Below are positions 9,401 through 17,908 of a stretch of DNA of 64,000 nucleotides, piece after piece. Both the position numbers and the translations under genes were made by a program. The notes under the pieces are model-generated. The model had not been told where the DNA came from. It worked only from the letters and a program-made list of their open reading frames with translations, and did not search any database. This stretch comes from M0027 sp021713415 (GTDB lineage: Bacteria; Pseudomonadota; Gammaproteobacteria; Francisellales; Francisellaceae): contig JAKJJQ010000002.1 of NCBI GenBank assembly GCA_021713415.1, positions 1 to 64,000 on the forward strand, written 5' to 3'. The first letter of the stretch is position 1; each line of letters opens with the position of its first letter.

Positions 9401-9951
9401 GGGAAAATATCAAATAAGCTACCGCGAATGGCAAATTCGCCACGACTACTGACTTGATTAACACAATGATAGCCACTTTTTTCAAGTTCTAAGCGGTACT
9501 GATCAATATTTAATTTATCATGACATTTTAAAATAAACGTTGATTGTTTAAGATAATTAACAGGTGGTAGATATTTAAGTAAAGTTGTAATTGATGCAAT
9601 TAAAAGTAATTTATTTTGGTTGTTTTTAAGTGCATATAATGTTTTTAAACGCTCTGAGATAATATCTTCACTAGGTGAGAAACGATCGTAAGGTAATGTC
9701 TCTAAATCAGGAAATAAGTAAACTTTATCCTCATCAACTAGGTAAGTTAACTCATCATAGAGTTGATTAGCTTTTTGTAAGCTATCAGTGATAATAAGTA
9801 AGCTATGCTGCTTTTGGCTATATTGGTCATATAACTCTTTTAAAACAAAGGCACGCGCGCTACCAACGGCTGAGGTGAGTATTGGTTTAGTAGTTGGTTT
9901 TAGTCTGGGTAAGTTTTTAAGATAAGACATAGTGTTAGATTCAACTTTCAT
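6457..9951 (-). CDS. mfd: Transcription-repair coupling factor Mfd
   Basis: ATP-dependent translocase that removes RNA polymerase stalled at DNA damage and recruits UvrA. Its 1164 residues match the usual size of about 1150. The N-terminal UvrB-like module is followed by the RNA-polymerase-interacting domain (VVHIDYGVGRYEGL), then the RecG-like motor with Walker A GDVGFGKTEVA, DEEHRFGV as the DEAD-type box, and motif VI QLRGRVGRS. The C-terminal autoinhibitory domain is present. The chosen start (MKVESNT) has a weak ribosome site; a second Met eight codons in is also possible. Confidence 0.98.
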   Translation of the reverse strand: MKVESNTMSYLKNLPRLKPTTKPILTSAVGSARAFVLKELYDQYSQKQHSLLIITDSLQKANQLYDELTYLVDEDKVYLFPDLETLPYDRFSPSEDIISERLKTLYALKNNQNKLLLIASITTLLKYLPPVNYLKQSTFILKCHDKLNIDQYRLELEKSGYHCVNQVSSRGEFAIRGSLFDIFPMGSDCPFRIDLFDDEVDSIRIFNIDTQRSEKAIESINILPTREIKLEHNSINLFASNWQNTFKDRGINDETYQDILNNRYVGGIEYYLPLFFENVNTICDFINDNTIIVHLNQTFDAAEHYWQDINHQYEQLRYDTTKPILAPTCVFSTPIEFFRKIKSFPQLHIYQDDTKEKGQLLAFKPLIDLTVHYQFKQPYKRLLEFIQSNDNQKIIFSADSLGRAKILEEQLNSSNLKVEFCDTFNHAMNASSNLTLIHAPFSRGFHSDTLSLITESELFSNHAPNYIKSSKDKKYKDHEHTQLKDLSDLTEGCAVVHIDYGVGRYEGLTILDLGAKPQEYLTLSYAKGEKLYVPIQSLNLISRYSGTELENAPLNQLGTDKWDKTKEKAAKKIQDVAAELLDIYAQRELKSGFSNQFDEKDYLSFAQKFPFETTPDQQKAIDAVLADMQQSQPMDRLVCGDVGFGKTEVAMRASFIAVNNNKQVAILVPTTLLAQQHYNNFSDRFADSAIRIEVLSRFKSTKEQNNILKQLHLGQIDIIIGTHKLLSPTIKFANLGLLIVDEEHRFGVSHKEKIKALKTNIDILTMTATPIPRTLNMALSSIRDLSIISTPPLKRLSVNTFIRQDHSSVIREAITRETLRGGQVYYLHNKVETIFQRAEKLQSLFPDLKIVTAHGQMREKELERIMFDFQHKRSHILVCTTIIETGIDIPNANTIIIDRADNFGLAQLHQLRGRVGRSHHQAYAYLLTPPWKSLTKDAQKRLEALNDHESLGAGFILASHDLEIRGAGELLGKEQSGNIEGIGFNLYLELLNRTVKALKAGKTVDSIDFDLIKNHTEVELRIAALIPDDYMPDVHQRLSLYKRIASSETHQLLNDIKIEMIDRFGILPEATSHLFEICHFKIDANQFGIAKIELNSSGGRVEFIEPLIFDPINLIKYVQKNHQNFQLSQNGRLLIKEKLLTAQERIDFVKQLLKQFSTFNSVSA

Positions 9952-10036
9952 TTAATCAAGAATTTTGCCGATTATTATTATAACGATTGTGTTGGTAAGG
10001 GCAAGGTTTAGATAAGGTTGTATTTCTTAAGAGTAT

Positions 10037-10603
10037 TTAACGAAATCGATTGCTGGGCTCATTAGGAGGTGATGCAATGTGTTCAAGTTGATAAAAAAAA
10101 TAATTATTTGAATCTATACTATTATTGCCTGTTAAGGCTACACTATGTTTTTTTAGGTCTAAATCTTGCATTGCTTGCTTTGGACTATCAAATATTTCAA
10201 CTGAATTAAGCGGTGTTCCAACCTGTAATAAATAACCATTTTCATTATATATATTGCTGCCTTTTTTTATGAATGACTGATTTACAGATATTAATATGCA
10301 ATTGCCTTTAAATTGAGTTAATGGAACATTTGAATACTCAACTAGAGTTCTTTTTTTATTTGCAAGATTTCGGTTGGTAGCAGCTGGGTTATAAAAACAT
10401 TCATTATTTGCTATTTGACTAATCGCATCAACATCATTTGCAGTATAATGTTCAAGTAGCTTGAATTCGCCTCCAGCAAGTTTGGAATAAAAGGTATTTT
10501 CTGCTTCTTCTTTAGTGCAAACTCTAAATAGGTTAACTAGATTATTGCCTTTGTTTTGATGCATTGTATCTAAGTTGTTCAGATGATGATTTGTTTGCTT
10601 CAT
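10037..10603 (-). CDS. Unknown 188-residue protein
   Basis: I do not recognise the family. The protein is soluble and polar with no signal peptide or membrane segment. A segment at about residues 27-37 reads FRVCTKEEAEN, and a mixed beta region around residues 85-130 (VEYSNVPLTQFKGNCILISV; NENGYLLQVG) ends VEIFDS. This order (an Arg-containing strand, a middle strand, then a late Glu strand) loosely recalls ADP-ribosyltransferase-type toxin domains, but the evidence is thin. The strong ribosome site GGGGGGAGAT nine bases before ATG suggests real expression. It sits between mfd and bcp with over 80 bp on each side, so it probably has its own promoter. Confidence 0.65.
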   Translation of the reverse strand: MKQTNHHLNNLDTMHQNKGNNLVNLFRVCTKEEAENTFYSKLAGGEFKLLEHYTANDVDAISQIANNECFYNPAATNRNLANKKRTLVEYSNVPLTQFKGNCILISVNQSFIKKGSNIYNENGYLLQVGTPLNSVEIFDSPKQAMQDLDLKKHSVALTGNNSIDSNNYFFYQLEHIASPPNEPSNRFR

Positions 10604-10710
10604 TTAGTTGATCTCCCCCCATAGTTTATAACTAATAGTTTATTTTCAATAAAATATATAAAATAATACACATTTTAATAAATAAAGACAATTAATCAAG
10701 TATTTTGATA

Positions 10711-11178
10711 TTAAAATTTAGCAATCTCTTTTAATACGGCTTCAGCATGACCTTTAACTTTGACTTTTCGCCATTCTTTAGTAACTTTGCCTTCTGGATT
10801 GATTAAGAAGGTACTACGTTCAATACCCATATATTTTTTACCAAACATTGACTTTTCTTTAATCACATCAAATAATTTGCAAGCAATTTCATCTTTATCA
10901 GAAGCTAATTCAAATGGTAATTTAAGGTTTTCTTTGAATTTTTCATGTGATTTGATGCTGTCACGCGAAATGCCAATAATTTCTACATTATTGGTTTGAA
11001 AAGCGATATATAGGTCTCTAAAATCTTTTGACTCGCTTGTGCAGCCAGGTGTGCTATCCTTAGGGTAGAAGTAGATGACAAGATGCTTACCATGGTAGTT
11101 ATCAAGACTAAAGGTTTTTTCGGATGTCATAGGTAAACTAAACGGAGGGATTGATTGATCAGAAAATGTACTTGCCAT
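10711..11178 (-). CDS. bcp: Bcp/PrxQ-type thiol peroxidase lacking the usual resolving cysteine
   Basis: Thioredoxin-fold peroxiredoxin that reduces hydrogen and organic peroxides in the cytoplasm; 155 residues. The peroxidatic cysteine is Cys46 in STPGCTSES. In most Bcp proteins a resolving cysteine follows five residues later (PGCT..AC); here that position is Lys51. The only other cysteine is Cys100 (DEIACKLFDV), so the enzyme may be 1-Cys or may use Cys100 as partner. AGGAG eight bases before ATG supports the start. It is divergent from the fatty-acid operon. Confidence 0.93.
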   Translation of the reverse strand: MASTFSDQSIPPFSLPMTSEKTFSLDNYHGKHLVIYFYPKDSTPGCTSESKDFRDLYIAFQTNNVEIIGISRDSIKSHEKFKENLKLPFELASDKDEIACKLFDVIKEKSMFGKKYMGIERSTFLINPEGKVTKEWRKVKVKGHAEAVLKEIAKF

Positions 11179-11286
11179 AAGTGTGGCTCCTGTAGTAGTA
11201 TTCGCAAAGTTAACAAATTGTCATAATGATAGTTTAAAATCAAGTAAAACTATGATTTGACGTAAACGTTATTAAGGTGTAGCAAC

Positions 11287-11811
11287 ATGAAAACTGGATT
11301 ACCGACTCAGATTGACCCTGCTCGTTTTGCTAGAGAAGCGAGAGTGCTTATGGGTAAAGTGCCGCAAAGTGTCCTACCTCGTTTGGAAGATGCATTGTGC
11401 GCTACGGATAATATGATAGATGCTACTTTGTCGTTTAGCGTTGATGGGCAAGGTTTTGTTGTAATTGAGGGTAATATTCAAACAACAGTTGTGTTAGAGT
11501 GTCAAAGAACATTAGAACCTTTTGAATATCCAGTTAAATCAACATTTAAATTAGTTGTTGTTGCAGATGATCGTATGGCAGATGCGCTATCTGCAGAGTA
11601 TGAGCCTTGTATTTATGATGAAAATGGGCTGGTTTCACCTTTAGAGATTATAGAAGAAGAAATTTTATTAAGTTTACCATTGGTAGCAAAAAAAGAATTA
11701 AAAGATTGTGATTTGAATAAAAATAAGGCATACTACGGCATCTTAAATGAAGAGGTTCAAAGCACTGTGCGGCGACCTTTTGCTGGGCTTATCGATATGA
11801 TAAAGCAATAG
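11287..11811 (+). CDS. yceD: YceD/DUF177 family protein
   Basis: DUF177 protein of 174 residues, found just upstream of rpmF in most gammaproteobacteria, as here. In other systems YceD homologues are linked to 23S rRNA accumulation and ribosome assembly. Family features are the central VLECQRTLEPFEYPV segment and the acidic run EIIEEEILLSLPLV followed by a lysine-rich stretch. AAGG lies upstream of the ATG. It heads the plus-strand rpmF-plsX-fab operon, whose promoter should lie in the 108-bp gap shared with bcp. Confidence 0.92.
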   Translation: MKTGLPTQIDPARFAREARVLMGKVPQSVLPRLEDALCATDNMIDATLSFSVDGQGFVVIEGNIQTTVVLECQRTLEPFEYPVKSTFKLVVVADDRMADALSAEYEPCIYDENGLVSPLEIIEEEILLSLPLVAKKELKDCDLNKNKAYYGILNEEVQSTVRRPFAGLIDMIKQ

Positions 11812-11879
11812 CTAGTTGAAATTTTATACAATTTAAAATTTTAGATATTTTTTAGATATAAAGATCAGGAGCATAAAAA

Positions 11880-12062
11880 ATGGCTGTACAACAAAATCGT
11901 AAAACACGTTCTAAACGTGGTATGCGTCGCTCACATGATGCATTAAAAGCGCAATCATTATCAGTAGATAAAACTTCAGGTGAAGTCCATATGCGTCACC
12001 ATGTAACCCCTGATGGCTATTACCGTGGCCGTAAAGTGGTTAATCATAGTGATGAAGATTAA
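11880..12062 (+). CDS. rpmF: 50S ribosomal protein L32
   Basis: 60-residue protein beginning MAVQQNRKTRSKRGMRRSHD, the conserved N terminus of L32, a small component of the large ribosomal subunit. It is the type without zinc-binding cysteines. The ribosome site CAGGAG is about eight bases before ATG. It sits between yceD and plsX as in other proteobacteria, linking ribosome and lipid synthesis. Confidence 0.97.
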   Translation: MAVQQNRKTRSKRGMRRSHDALKAQSLSVDKTSGEVHMRHHVTPDGYYRGRKVVNHSDED

Positions 12063-12093
12063 TTGATAATTAACGAATTATAGGTGGTAGACG

Positions 12094-13149
12094 TTGACTG
12101 AGCGTATTACCCTTTCAATTGATGCTATGGGTGGAGATCATGGCATCAAATCAACAGTTCCTGCTGCTATTTCTGCATTAAAGGAACATCCTGAGCTTGA
12201 TGTGATTCTTGTCGGGGATGAGAAGCGCCTTAAAAAAGCACTCAAGCTATATAAATCTGCTAAATTTGATCATCGAATTGTAATTCAACATGCCTCAGAA
12301 GTTGTTGCTATGGAAGAGTCTCCTGCAGTTGCATTACGAAATAAAAAAGACTCATCAATGCGCGTGGCTATTAATTTAGTTAAAGATACCAAAGCCGATG
12401 CTTGTGTTAGTGCTGGTAATACAGGTGCTTTAATGGCAACGTCGCGTTTTGTGCTAAAAACATTAGCTGATATTGATCGCCCTGCAATTGTTTACCCTAT
12501 GCCTGGTATGAATAAAGAATCAGGGCAGATGAAATCTACTTATATGCTTGATTTAGGGGCTAATGTAAATTGTACATCTGAACAATTGTTTCAATTTGCA
12601 GTGATGGGTAGTATTTTAGTTTCAGCAGTGACAGGCAATGATCGCCCTCGAGTAGGTTTATTAAACATTGGCGAAGAAGATATGAAAGGTCTTGATAGCA
12701 TTAAACAGGCTTCAAAAATGCTTTATGCAACAGATTCAATTAATTATGTTGGTTTTGTTGAAGGTAATGATATCTTTTTTGATCGTGCCGATGTCGTTGT
12801 TTGTGATGGGTTTGTTGGTAATGTAGCATTAAAAACAACAGAAGGTGTTGCTTCACTGATATCAAAAATCATCAAAGATGCATTTTCATCTAGTTTATTG
12901 TCTAAATTATCATTATTGTGTGCAGCACCTGTTTTGCGTAAAATAAAAAAACGATTAGACACGCGTCAATATAATGGCGGTACTTTTCTTGGGCTTCGAG
13001 GTATTGTAATTAAAAGTCATGGTGGTGCTGATGCCTCAGCATTTGCTACGGCAATTACAGAGGCGATAAAAGAAGTTAAAAAAGATGTGCCTAACCAAAT
13101 ACAAGCCGAAGTGGGTACGTTATTGCAGCGTATGCAAGAGGAAGAATAA
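12094..13149 (+). CDS. plsX: Phosphate acyltransferase PlsX
   Basis: Converts acyl-ACP and phosphate to acyl-phosphate, the donor used by PlsY at the start of phospholipid synthesis; a peripheral membrane enzyme. The 351 residues show the family landmarks SIDAMGGDHG near the N terminus, SAGNTGALMA, and YNGGTFLGLRGIVIKSHGGAD near the C terminus. The start is TTG at 12094, supported by AGGTGG six bases upstream. It is followed after 3 bp by fabH, the usual order. Confidence 0.97.
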   Translation: MTERITLSIDAMGGDHGIKSTVPAAISALKEHPELDVILVGDEKRLKKALKLYKSAKFDHRIVIQHASEVVAMEESPAVALRNKKDSSMRVAINLVKDTKADACVSAGNTGALMATSRFVLKTLADIDRPAIVYPMPGMNKESGQMKSTYMLDLGANVNCTSEQLFQFAVMGSILVSAVTGNDRPRVGLLNIGEEDMKGLDSIKQASKMLYATDSINYVGFVEGNDIFFDRADVVVCDGFVGNVALKTTEGVASLISKIIKDAFSSSLLSKLSLLCAAPVLRKIKKRLDTRQYNGGTFLGLRGIVIKSHGGADASAFATAITEAIKEVKKDVPNQIQAEVGTLLQRMQEEE

Positions 13150-13152
13150 ATT

Positions 13153-14121
13153 ATGCCACTTAGGGCAAGAATTTTATCTACAGGTAGTTATTTACCTCCA
13201 AAGGTAGTTACTAATGATGATTTGGCTCAATTTATTGAGACTTCAGATGAATGGATTCGCCAACGTGTTGGTATTATCTCAAGACATGTGGCAGAAAAAG
13301 AGTCAACGACCGATTTAGCTTTTCACGCAGCAGAAAACGCATTGAAAAAGCTTGCAATTGATCCTAAAGCTATTGGTTTGATTATTGTTGCAACGGGTAC
13401 AGCTGATTATTTAATGCCATCAACTGCATCATTATTACAGCATCGCTTAGGTACCAAAAGTACGCCTTCTTTTGATATTAGTGCCGCTTGTGGTGGGTTT
13501 GTTTATGCATTAGATGTTGCACGCCAGTATATTGAAAATGAAACAGTTGAGTATGCTTTAGTTATTGGTGCAGAGCGCTTATCAAGAGTACTTGATTGGA
13601 AAGATCGTTCAACCTGCGTGCTTTTTGGTGATGGTGCAGGTGCTGTCGTTTTAGGTGCTGATCAAGAACATGGCATTAAAGCATCTATATTGCATAGTGA
13701 TGGTCAGGATCTTGAGTTATTGAATGTGCCTAATGCACTACCTAAGTCGTTGTATGGTCAAGATGCAGAGACAACACTTTTACATATGCAGGGTAATAAG
13801 GTATTTAAAAAAGCGGTTGCTCGTTTAAGTTTTTTAGCCGATGAATTGTTAGAAAAAGCATCGCTTAATCAGAGTCAGCTAGATTGGTTAGTCCCACATC
13901 AAGCTAACCTGCGTATATTAGAAGCAACAGCTAAGAAACTTTCTTTACCACTATCACAAGTTATTGTAACACTTCAATATCATGGAAATACTTCAGCTGC
14001 ATCCATACCATTGGCACTCGATCATGCGGTTAATTGTGGCAAAATCCAACCTCAACAAAATTTGTTAATTGAAGCATTTGGTGCTGGTTTTGTTTGGGGT
14101 GGGATGGTGTTATCATTCTAA
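13153..14121 (+). CDS. fabH: 3-oxoacyl-ACP synthase III (FabH)
   Basis: Starts fatty acid chains by condensing acetyl-CoA with malonyl-ACP. The 322 residues keep the triad: Cys113 in SAACGGFVYAL, His249 in VPHQANLRI and Asn279 in HGNTSAASIPLAL. The GDGAGAVVL segment is also conserved. The ribosome site is the GAGGAAGAA at the end of plsX, so translation of the two is probably coupled. Confidence 0.97.
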   Translation: MPLRARILSTGSYLPPKVVTNDDLAQFIETSDEWIRQRVGIISRHVAEKESTTDLAFHAAENALKKLAIDPKAIGLIIVATGTADYLMPSTASLLQHRLGTKSTPSFDISAACGGFVYALDVARQYIENETVEYALVIGAERLSRVLDWKDRSTCVLFGDGAGAVVLGADQEHGIKASILHSDGQDLELLNVPNALPKSLYGQDAETTLLHMQGNKVFKKAVARLSFLADELLEKASLNQSQLDWLVPHQANLRILEATAKKLSLPLSQVIVTLQYHGNTSAASIPLALDHAVNCGKIQPQQNLLIEAFGAGFVWGGMVLSF

Positions 14122-14172
14122 GTCAATTTAAAAGTTATCTTTTGATAAAAATAGGATAAAGGATCATAGATT

Positions 14173-15120
14173 ATGTCAGCAAATTCTAAGATTGCATATG
14201 TTTTTCCAGGTCAGGGCTCACAAAAAAAAGCGATGTTAAGTGATTATTATCAAGAATTTAGTCTTGTTAGAGATACATTTAATGAAGCAAATGAGGCTTT
14301 AGGGTTTGATTTATGGAATATTATTTTAAATGATGAGAATAGACTATCTCAAACAGCCTACACTCAACCAGCATTACTTGCAGGTTCTATTGCAATTTAT
14401 CGTCTGCTGTTAGCTAAAAGTGAGTTGAAGTCTACTTTAATGGCAGGGCATAGCTTAGGCGAATATTCAGCATTAGTTGCAGCAGATAGTTTGGATTTTT
14501 CTGATGCATTAAAACTGGTGCATTTACGTGGTCAGTTAATGCAAGAGGCTGTACCTTCTGATGTTGGTGCGATGAGTGCTATTTTAGGTTTGGATGATCA
14601 AACAGTTATAGAAGTATGTCAAAAAGCGTCTAATGAAGGCATTGTTACAGCAGCTAACTTTAACTCACCAGGACAAGTTGTTATTGCAGGGGAACGTAAT
14701 GCAGTGATTAATGCCTCTGAATTAGCAAAACAAAGTGGCGCTAAAAGGGCACAGATTTTACCTGTCTCAGTTCCTTCTCATTGTATGCTTATGAAGCCAG
14801 CAGCTGAAAAATTAGCAGAAGCTTTGGAAAAGGTTAAGCTTGATATACCAAAGATACCAGTGATTCATAATGTTGATGTAGAAATACATAATCACGCAGA
14901 TGAAATACGCCAGGCATTGGTGCGCCAGTTATATTCACCTGTTAAGTGGTCAAAAACAATTCAATTAATGGCAGCTGAAGGTATTGATGTATTTATTGAG
15001 CTAGGTAGCGGTAAAGTTCTAACTGGTTTAAATAAAAGGATTGTAAAAGATAAGCATTATTTGGCGAGCGATTCTGTTGGAGGGTTTAATCAAGTACTAG
15101 AGTGTTTAGTATCACTTTAA
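14173..15120 (+). CDS. fabD: Malonyl-CoA:ACP transacylase FabD
   Basis: Transfers malonyl from CoA to acyl carrier protein. The N terminus has FPGQGSQ, the nucleophile is Ser94 in AGHSLGEYSA, and His203 (VPSHCML) is the partner. Gln residues in FPGQG and TAYTQPAL complete the active site. 315 residues, normal size. AAAGGA lies upstream of the ATG at 14173. Confidence 0.97.
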   Translation: MSANSKIAYVFPGQGSQKKAMLSDYYQEFSLVRDTFNEANEALGFDLWNIILNDENRLSQTAYTQPALLAGSIAIYRLLLAKSELKSTLMAGHSLGEYSALVAADSLDFSDALKLVHLRGQLMQEAVPSDVGAMSAILGLDDQTVIEVCQKASNEGIVTAANFNSPGQVVIAGERNAVINASELAKQSGAKRAQILPVSVPSHCMLMKPAAEKLAEALEKVKLDIPKIPVIHNVDVEIHNHADEIRQALVRQLYSPVKWSKTIQLMAAEGIDVFIELGSGKVLTGLNKRIVKDKHYLASDSVGGFNQVLECLVSL

Positions 15121-15161
15121 GTTCGATTATAAAAAATTAATTGTTTAGGAGATTATTATTT

Positions 15162-15908
15162 ATGTTTGATTTATCAAATAAAACAGCACTTGTTACAGGT
15201 GCTAGTCGTGGTATAGGGCAAGGAATATCAGATCAATTAGCCCAACATGGCGCTTATGTAATCGGTACTGCAACAACAGATGATGGTGCCAATAAAATTA
15301 CACAACGATTTGATCAGCTAGGGGTTAAAGGCCGTGGTGTTAAACTTAATATTGCCGATGAAAATAGCATAAATGAGTTATTAAAGGCATTTAAAGCAGA
15401 AAAAATTAGCATTGATATTTTGGTTAATAATGCAGGAATTACACGAGATAATTTGGCAATGCGCTTAAAAGATGATCAATGGGATGAGGTGCTTAATACA
15501 AACCTAACTGGTGTTTTTAAATTAACTCGTGGGTTATTAAGGGACATGATGAAAAAACGTTGGGGACGTATTATCACGATTGGCTCTGTTGTGGGAAGTA
15601 TGGGTAATCCTGGTCAAGCAAATTATTGTGCTGCAAAAGCAGCTGTGATAGGTTTAAGTAAATCATTAGCCCATGAATTAGCATCGCGCGGTATTACTGC
15701 AAATGTTGTTGCACCTGGATTTATTCAAACGGATATGACTGCTGAATTAAATGATGCACAGAAGCAAGCCATTATGACTCAAGTACCAGCACAATCGATG
15801 GGTAATCCAGAAGATATTGCAGCTGCTACTATTTATTTAGCCTCAAATGAATCAGGTTATGTAACGGGTCATACGCTACATGTTAATGGCGGCCTTTATA
15901 TGGCATAG
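15162..15908 (+). CDS. fabG: 3-oxoacyl-ACP reductase FabG
   Basis: NADPH-dependent short-chain reductase for the first reduction of the elongation cycle. From ATG 15162 the protein is 248 residues; AGGAG at 15147-15151 supports this start over an in-frame TTG seven codons earlier. The nucleotide-binding TGASRGIG is at residues 12-19, followed by NNAG, and the catalytic Ser/Tyr/Lys set in TIGSVVG and YCAAK. The C-terminal end (HVNGGLYMA) is typical. Confidence 0.97.
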   Translation: MFDLSNKTALVTGASRGIGQGISDQLAQHGAYVIGTATTDDGANKITQRFDQLGVKGRGVKLNIADENSINELLKAFKAEKISIDILVNNAGITRDNLAMRLKDDQWDEVLNTNLTGVFKLTRGLLRDMMKKRWGRIITIGSVVGSMGNPGQANYCAAKAAVIGLSKSLAHELASRGITANVVAPGFIQTDMTAELNDAQKQAIMTQVPAQSMGNPEDIAAATIYLASNESGYVTGHTLHVNGGLYMA

Positions 15909-15995
15909 GTGATAAAAACCTTGCAAATCTGCCATAGTTCAATAAAATGGCACTGATAAAGCTAATTCTTTAGAAAAACATGAGGAAATAAAAAA

Positions 15996-16229
15996 ATGAG
16001 CGAAATTGAGTCAAGAGTTAAAAAAATCATTGCAGATCAGTTAAATGTCGATGAGAAAGATGTTGTGCCTGATGCGTCATTTATCGATGATTTAGGTGCT
16101 GATTCATTAGATACAGTTGAATTAGTTATGGCTTTAGAAGAAGAGTTTGAAACTGATATTCCTGATGAAGAAGCAGAAAAAATTAAGACAGTTCAGGATG
16201 TTATTAATTACATTAACGAGAACAAGTAA
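15996..16229 (+). CDS. acpP: Acyl carrier protein
   Basis: 77-residue acidic four-helix carrier that holds growing acyl chains on phosphopantetheine. The attachment site is Ser37 in DDLGADSLDTVE. The ribosome site is TGAGGAAATAAAAAA before ATG. It is followed by a hairpin terminator that probably uncouples its high expression from fabF. Confidence 0.98.
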   Translation: MSEIESRVKKIIADQLNVDEKDVVPDASFIDDLGADSLDTVELVMALEEEFETDIPDEEAEKIKTVQDVINYINENK

Positions 16230-16278
16230 TCGTTATTTTTATCAAACGATACTTAGGTTTTATAATATTTTTAGTTAG

Positions 16279-16320
16279 ATCAGCGCTTTTGGGGATATTC
16301 CTTAAGCGCTGATTTTGTTT
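16279..16320 (+). terminator. Rho-independent terminator between acpP and fabF
   Basis: ATCAGCGCTT (16279-16288) pairs perfectly with AAGCGCTGAT (16304-16313) over 10 bp with a 15-nt loop, followed by TTTTGTTTT. The position suggests partial termination after acpP, with the rest reading into fabF, or a separate fabF promoter in the 136-bp gap. Confidence 0.85.
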
Positions 16321-16365
16321 TAAGCATATTATTTCTTTGTTTTAAAATTTAAGGAGTAAGATCAG

Positions 16366-17613
16366 ATGAAATCACCAAGGCGTGTTGTTGTAACAGGATT
16401 AGGTATGATTTCTCCGGTAGGGCTTGATTTAAAAGAGAGCTGGGAGAATATAAAAGCAGGTAAAAGTGGTGTTGAAGAGTTAGATGGTTTTGATTTGCCT
16501 GGGCCTGACTTAAGTGAGTTTAAAGCACAAATTGCTGCTAGAGTAAAAGGTTATAATCCTGCAAATTATTTTAATACGAAAGAGCTTAAAAAATTAGATG
16601 TGGTACTTCAATATGGTTTAATTGCGACTGATGAGGCAATTAAAGATGCTCAACTTGAAGTAACGGATAAAAATGCACATCGTATGGGCGTGTCAGTATC
16701 TTCAGGTATCGGTGGTATTACAACGATTGAAACAATTCGCCAACAGCTAGATAATAAGGGGACTAAAGTCTCTCCATTTTGTATTCCAGCTTGTTTAATT
16801 AATATGATTTCTGGTCATGCATCCATTAAATATGGCTTTAAAGGACCAAACCTTGCAATTGTAACAGCTTGTAGTACAGGCACACATAATATTGGTAATG
16901 CAGCTCGATTAATTGCCTATGGTGATGCTGATGTTATGGTTGTTGGTGGTGCTGAAAAAGCATCAACAGCAGTTGGTATGGCAGGCTTTGCTGCAGCTAG
17001 AGCACTGTCAACTCGTAATGATGATCCACAAGCTGCATCTCGTCCATGGGATAAAGATCGTGATGGGTTTGTATTAGGTGATGGTTCAGGTGTTTTAGTC
17101 ATTGAAGAATATGAGCATGCAAAACGTCGTGGCGCTAAAATTTATGCAGAGTTACTTGGTTATGGTGTTTCAGGTGATGCTTACCATATGACAGCGCCAG
17201 ATAGTGCAGGCACATATCTATGTATGGATAATGCACTAAATGATGCTCAAATCAATGCGTCAGAATTAGACTATATTAATGCACATGGTACTTCAACGCC
17301 GATTGGTGATTTAAATGAAAGTCAAACCATTGAAAAATTAATGGCTCATGACGCTAATAAGATTGTTGTCAGTTCAACTAAATCTATGATTGGCCACTTA
17401 TTAGGTGCAGCTGGTGCAGTTGAAGCGATTTTTACAATTTTAGCCATTAACGATCAGGTTGCACCACCTACAATTAATCTTAATGAGCCAGGTGAGGGAT
17501 GTAATCTTGATTATGCAGCTAATAGTGCGCGTGATATGAAGATAGATATTGCTATGTCTAATTCATTTGGCTTTGGTGGCACAAATGGTGCATTGGTATT
17601 TAAGAAAATATAA
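16366..17613 (+). CDS. fabF: 3-oxoacyl-ACP synthase II (FabF)
   Basis: Elongating condensing enzyme of type II fatty acid synthesis; 415 residues. The nucleophile is Cys169 in VTACSTGTHN, and the two histidines lie in NAHGTSTPIGD and KSMIGHLLGAAGAVEA. The C-terminal NSFGFGGTNGALV motif is intact. AAGGAG lies nine bases before ATG 16366. It ends the fab cluster. Confidence 0.97.
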   Translation: MKSPRRVVVTGLGMISPVGLDLKESWENIKAGKSGVEELDGFDLPGPDLSEFKAQIAARVKGYNPANYFNTKELKKLDVVLQYGLIATDEAIKDAQLEVTDKNAHRMGVSVSSGIGGITTIETIRQQLDNKGTKVSPFCIPACLINMISGHASIKYGFKGPNLAIVTACSTGTHNIGNAARLIAYGDADVMVVGGAEKASTAVGMAGFAAARALSTRNDDPQAASRPWDKDRDGFVLGDGSGVLVIEEYEHAKRRGAKIYAELLGYGVSGDAYHMTAPDSAGTYLCMDNALNDAQINASELDYINAHGTSTPIGDLNESQTIEKLMAHDANKIVVSSTKSMIGHLLGAAGAVEAIFTILAINDQVAPPTINLNEPGEGCNLDYAANSARDMKIDIAMSNSFGFGGTNGALVFKKI

Positions 17614-17634
17614 AGATAATTATTCTAAATTAGA

Positions 17635-17718
17635 GCTACCTGAACGTGTGATATAACAGTAGGGGTGGGGGGAGTCCAGGTAGCATAGGGCATTGACGCT
17701 ATGATGGCTTCAATACCC
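17635..17718. other. Structured, G-rich intergenic segment (possible small RNA)
   Basis: Between fabF and cytochrome b561 (295 bp, no gene) several inverted repeats overlap: GCTACCTG 17635-17642 with CAGGTAGC 17677-17684; CATAG 17684-17688 with CTATG 17699-17703; and GGGCATTG 17688-17695 with CAATACCC 17711-17718 (7 of 8 pairs). The first loop holds the G-run GGGGTGGGGGG, odd for this AT-rich DNA. No reading frame runs through. It does not match an RNA family I know. Confidence 0.4.
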
Positions 17719-17819
17719 AAAATCGAAATCAATTATAATCGGTTTGTTTTAAAGTGGCTAGTGAAAACTTAATAATGTTTGATTTTTTATTGATTGATAA
17801 ACTTTGCACTGTGCCACCT

Positions 17820-17846
17820 CCTATAACCTAACTCATATATTATAGG
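17820..17846. terminator. Inverted repeat between convergent fabF and cytochrome b561 genes
   Basis: CCTATAA (17820-17826) and TTATAGG (17840-17846) form a perfect 7-bp stem with a 13-nt loop. CAC and GTG outside extend it past a one-base bulge. Its place between convergent genes suits a two-way terminator, but it has no good T-run. Confidence 0.35.
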
Positions 17847-17908
17847 GTGTTAATTCAGAAGCAAAGCTTTTTTTAGCAAATTTGTTTATATTAAATTATT
17901 AAAAGATA

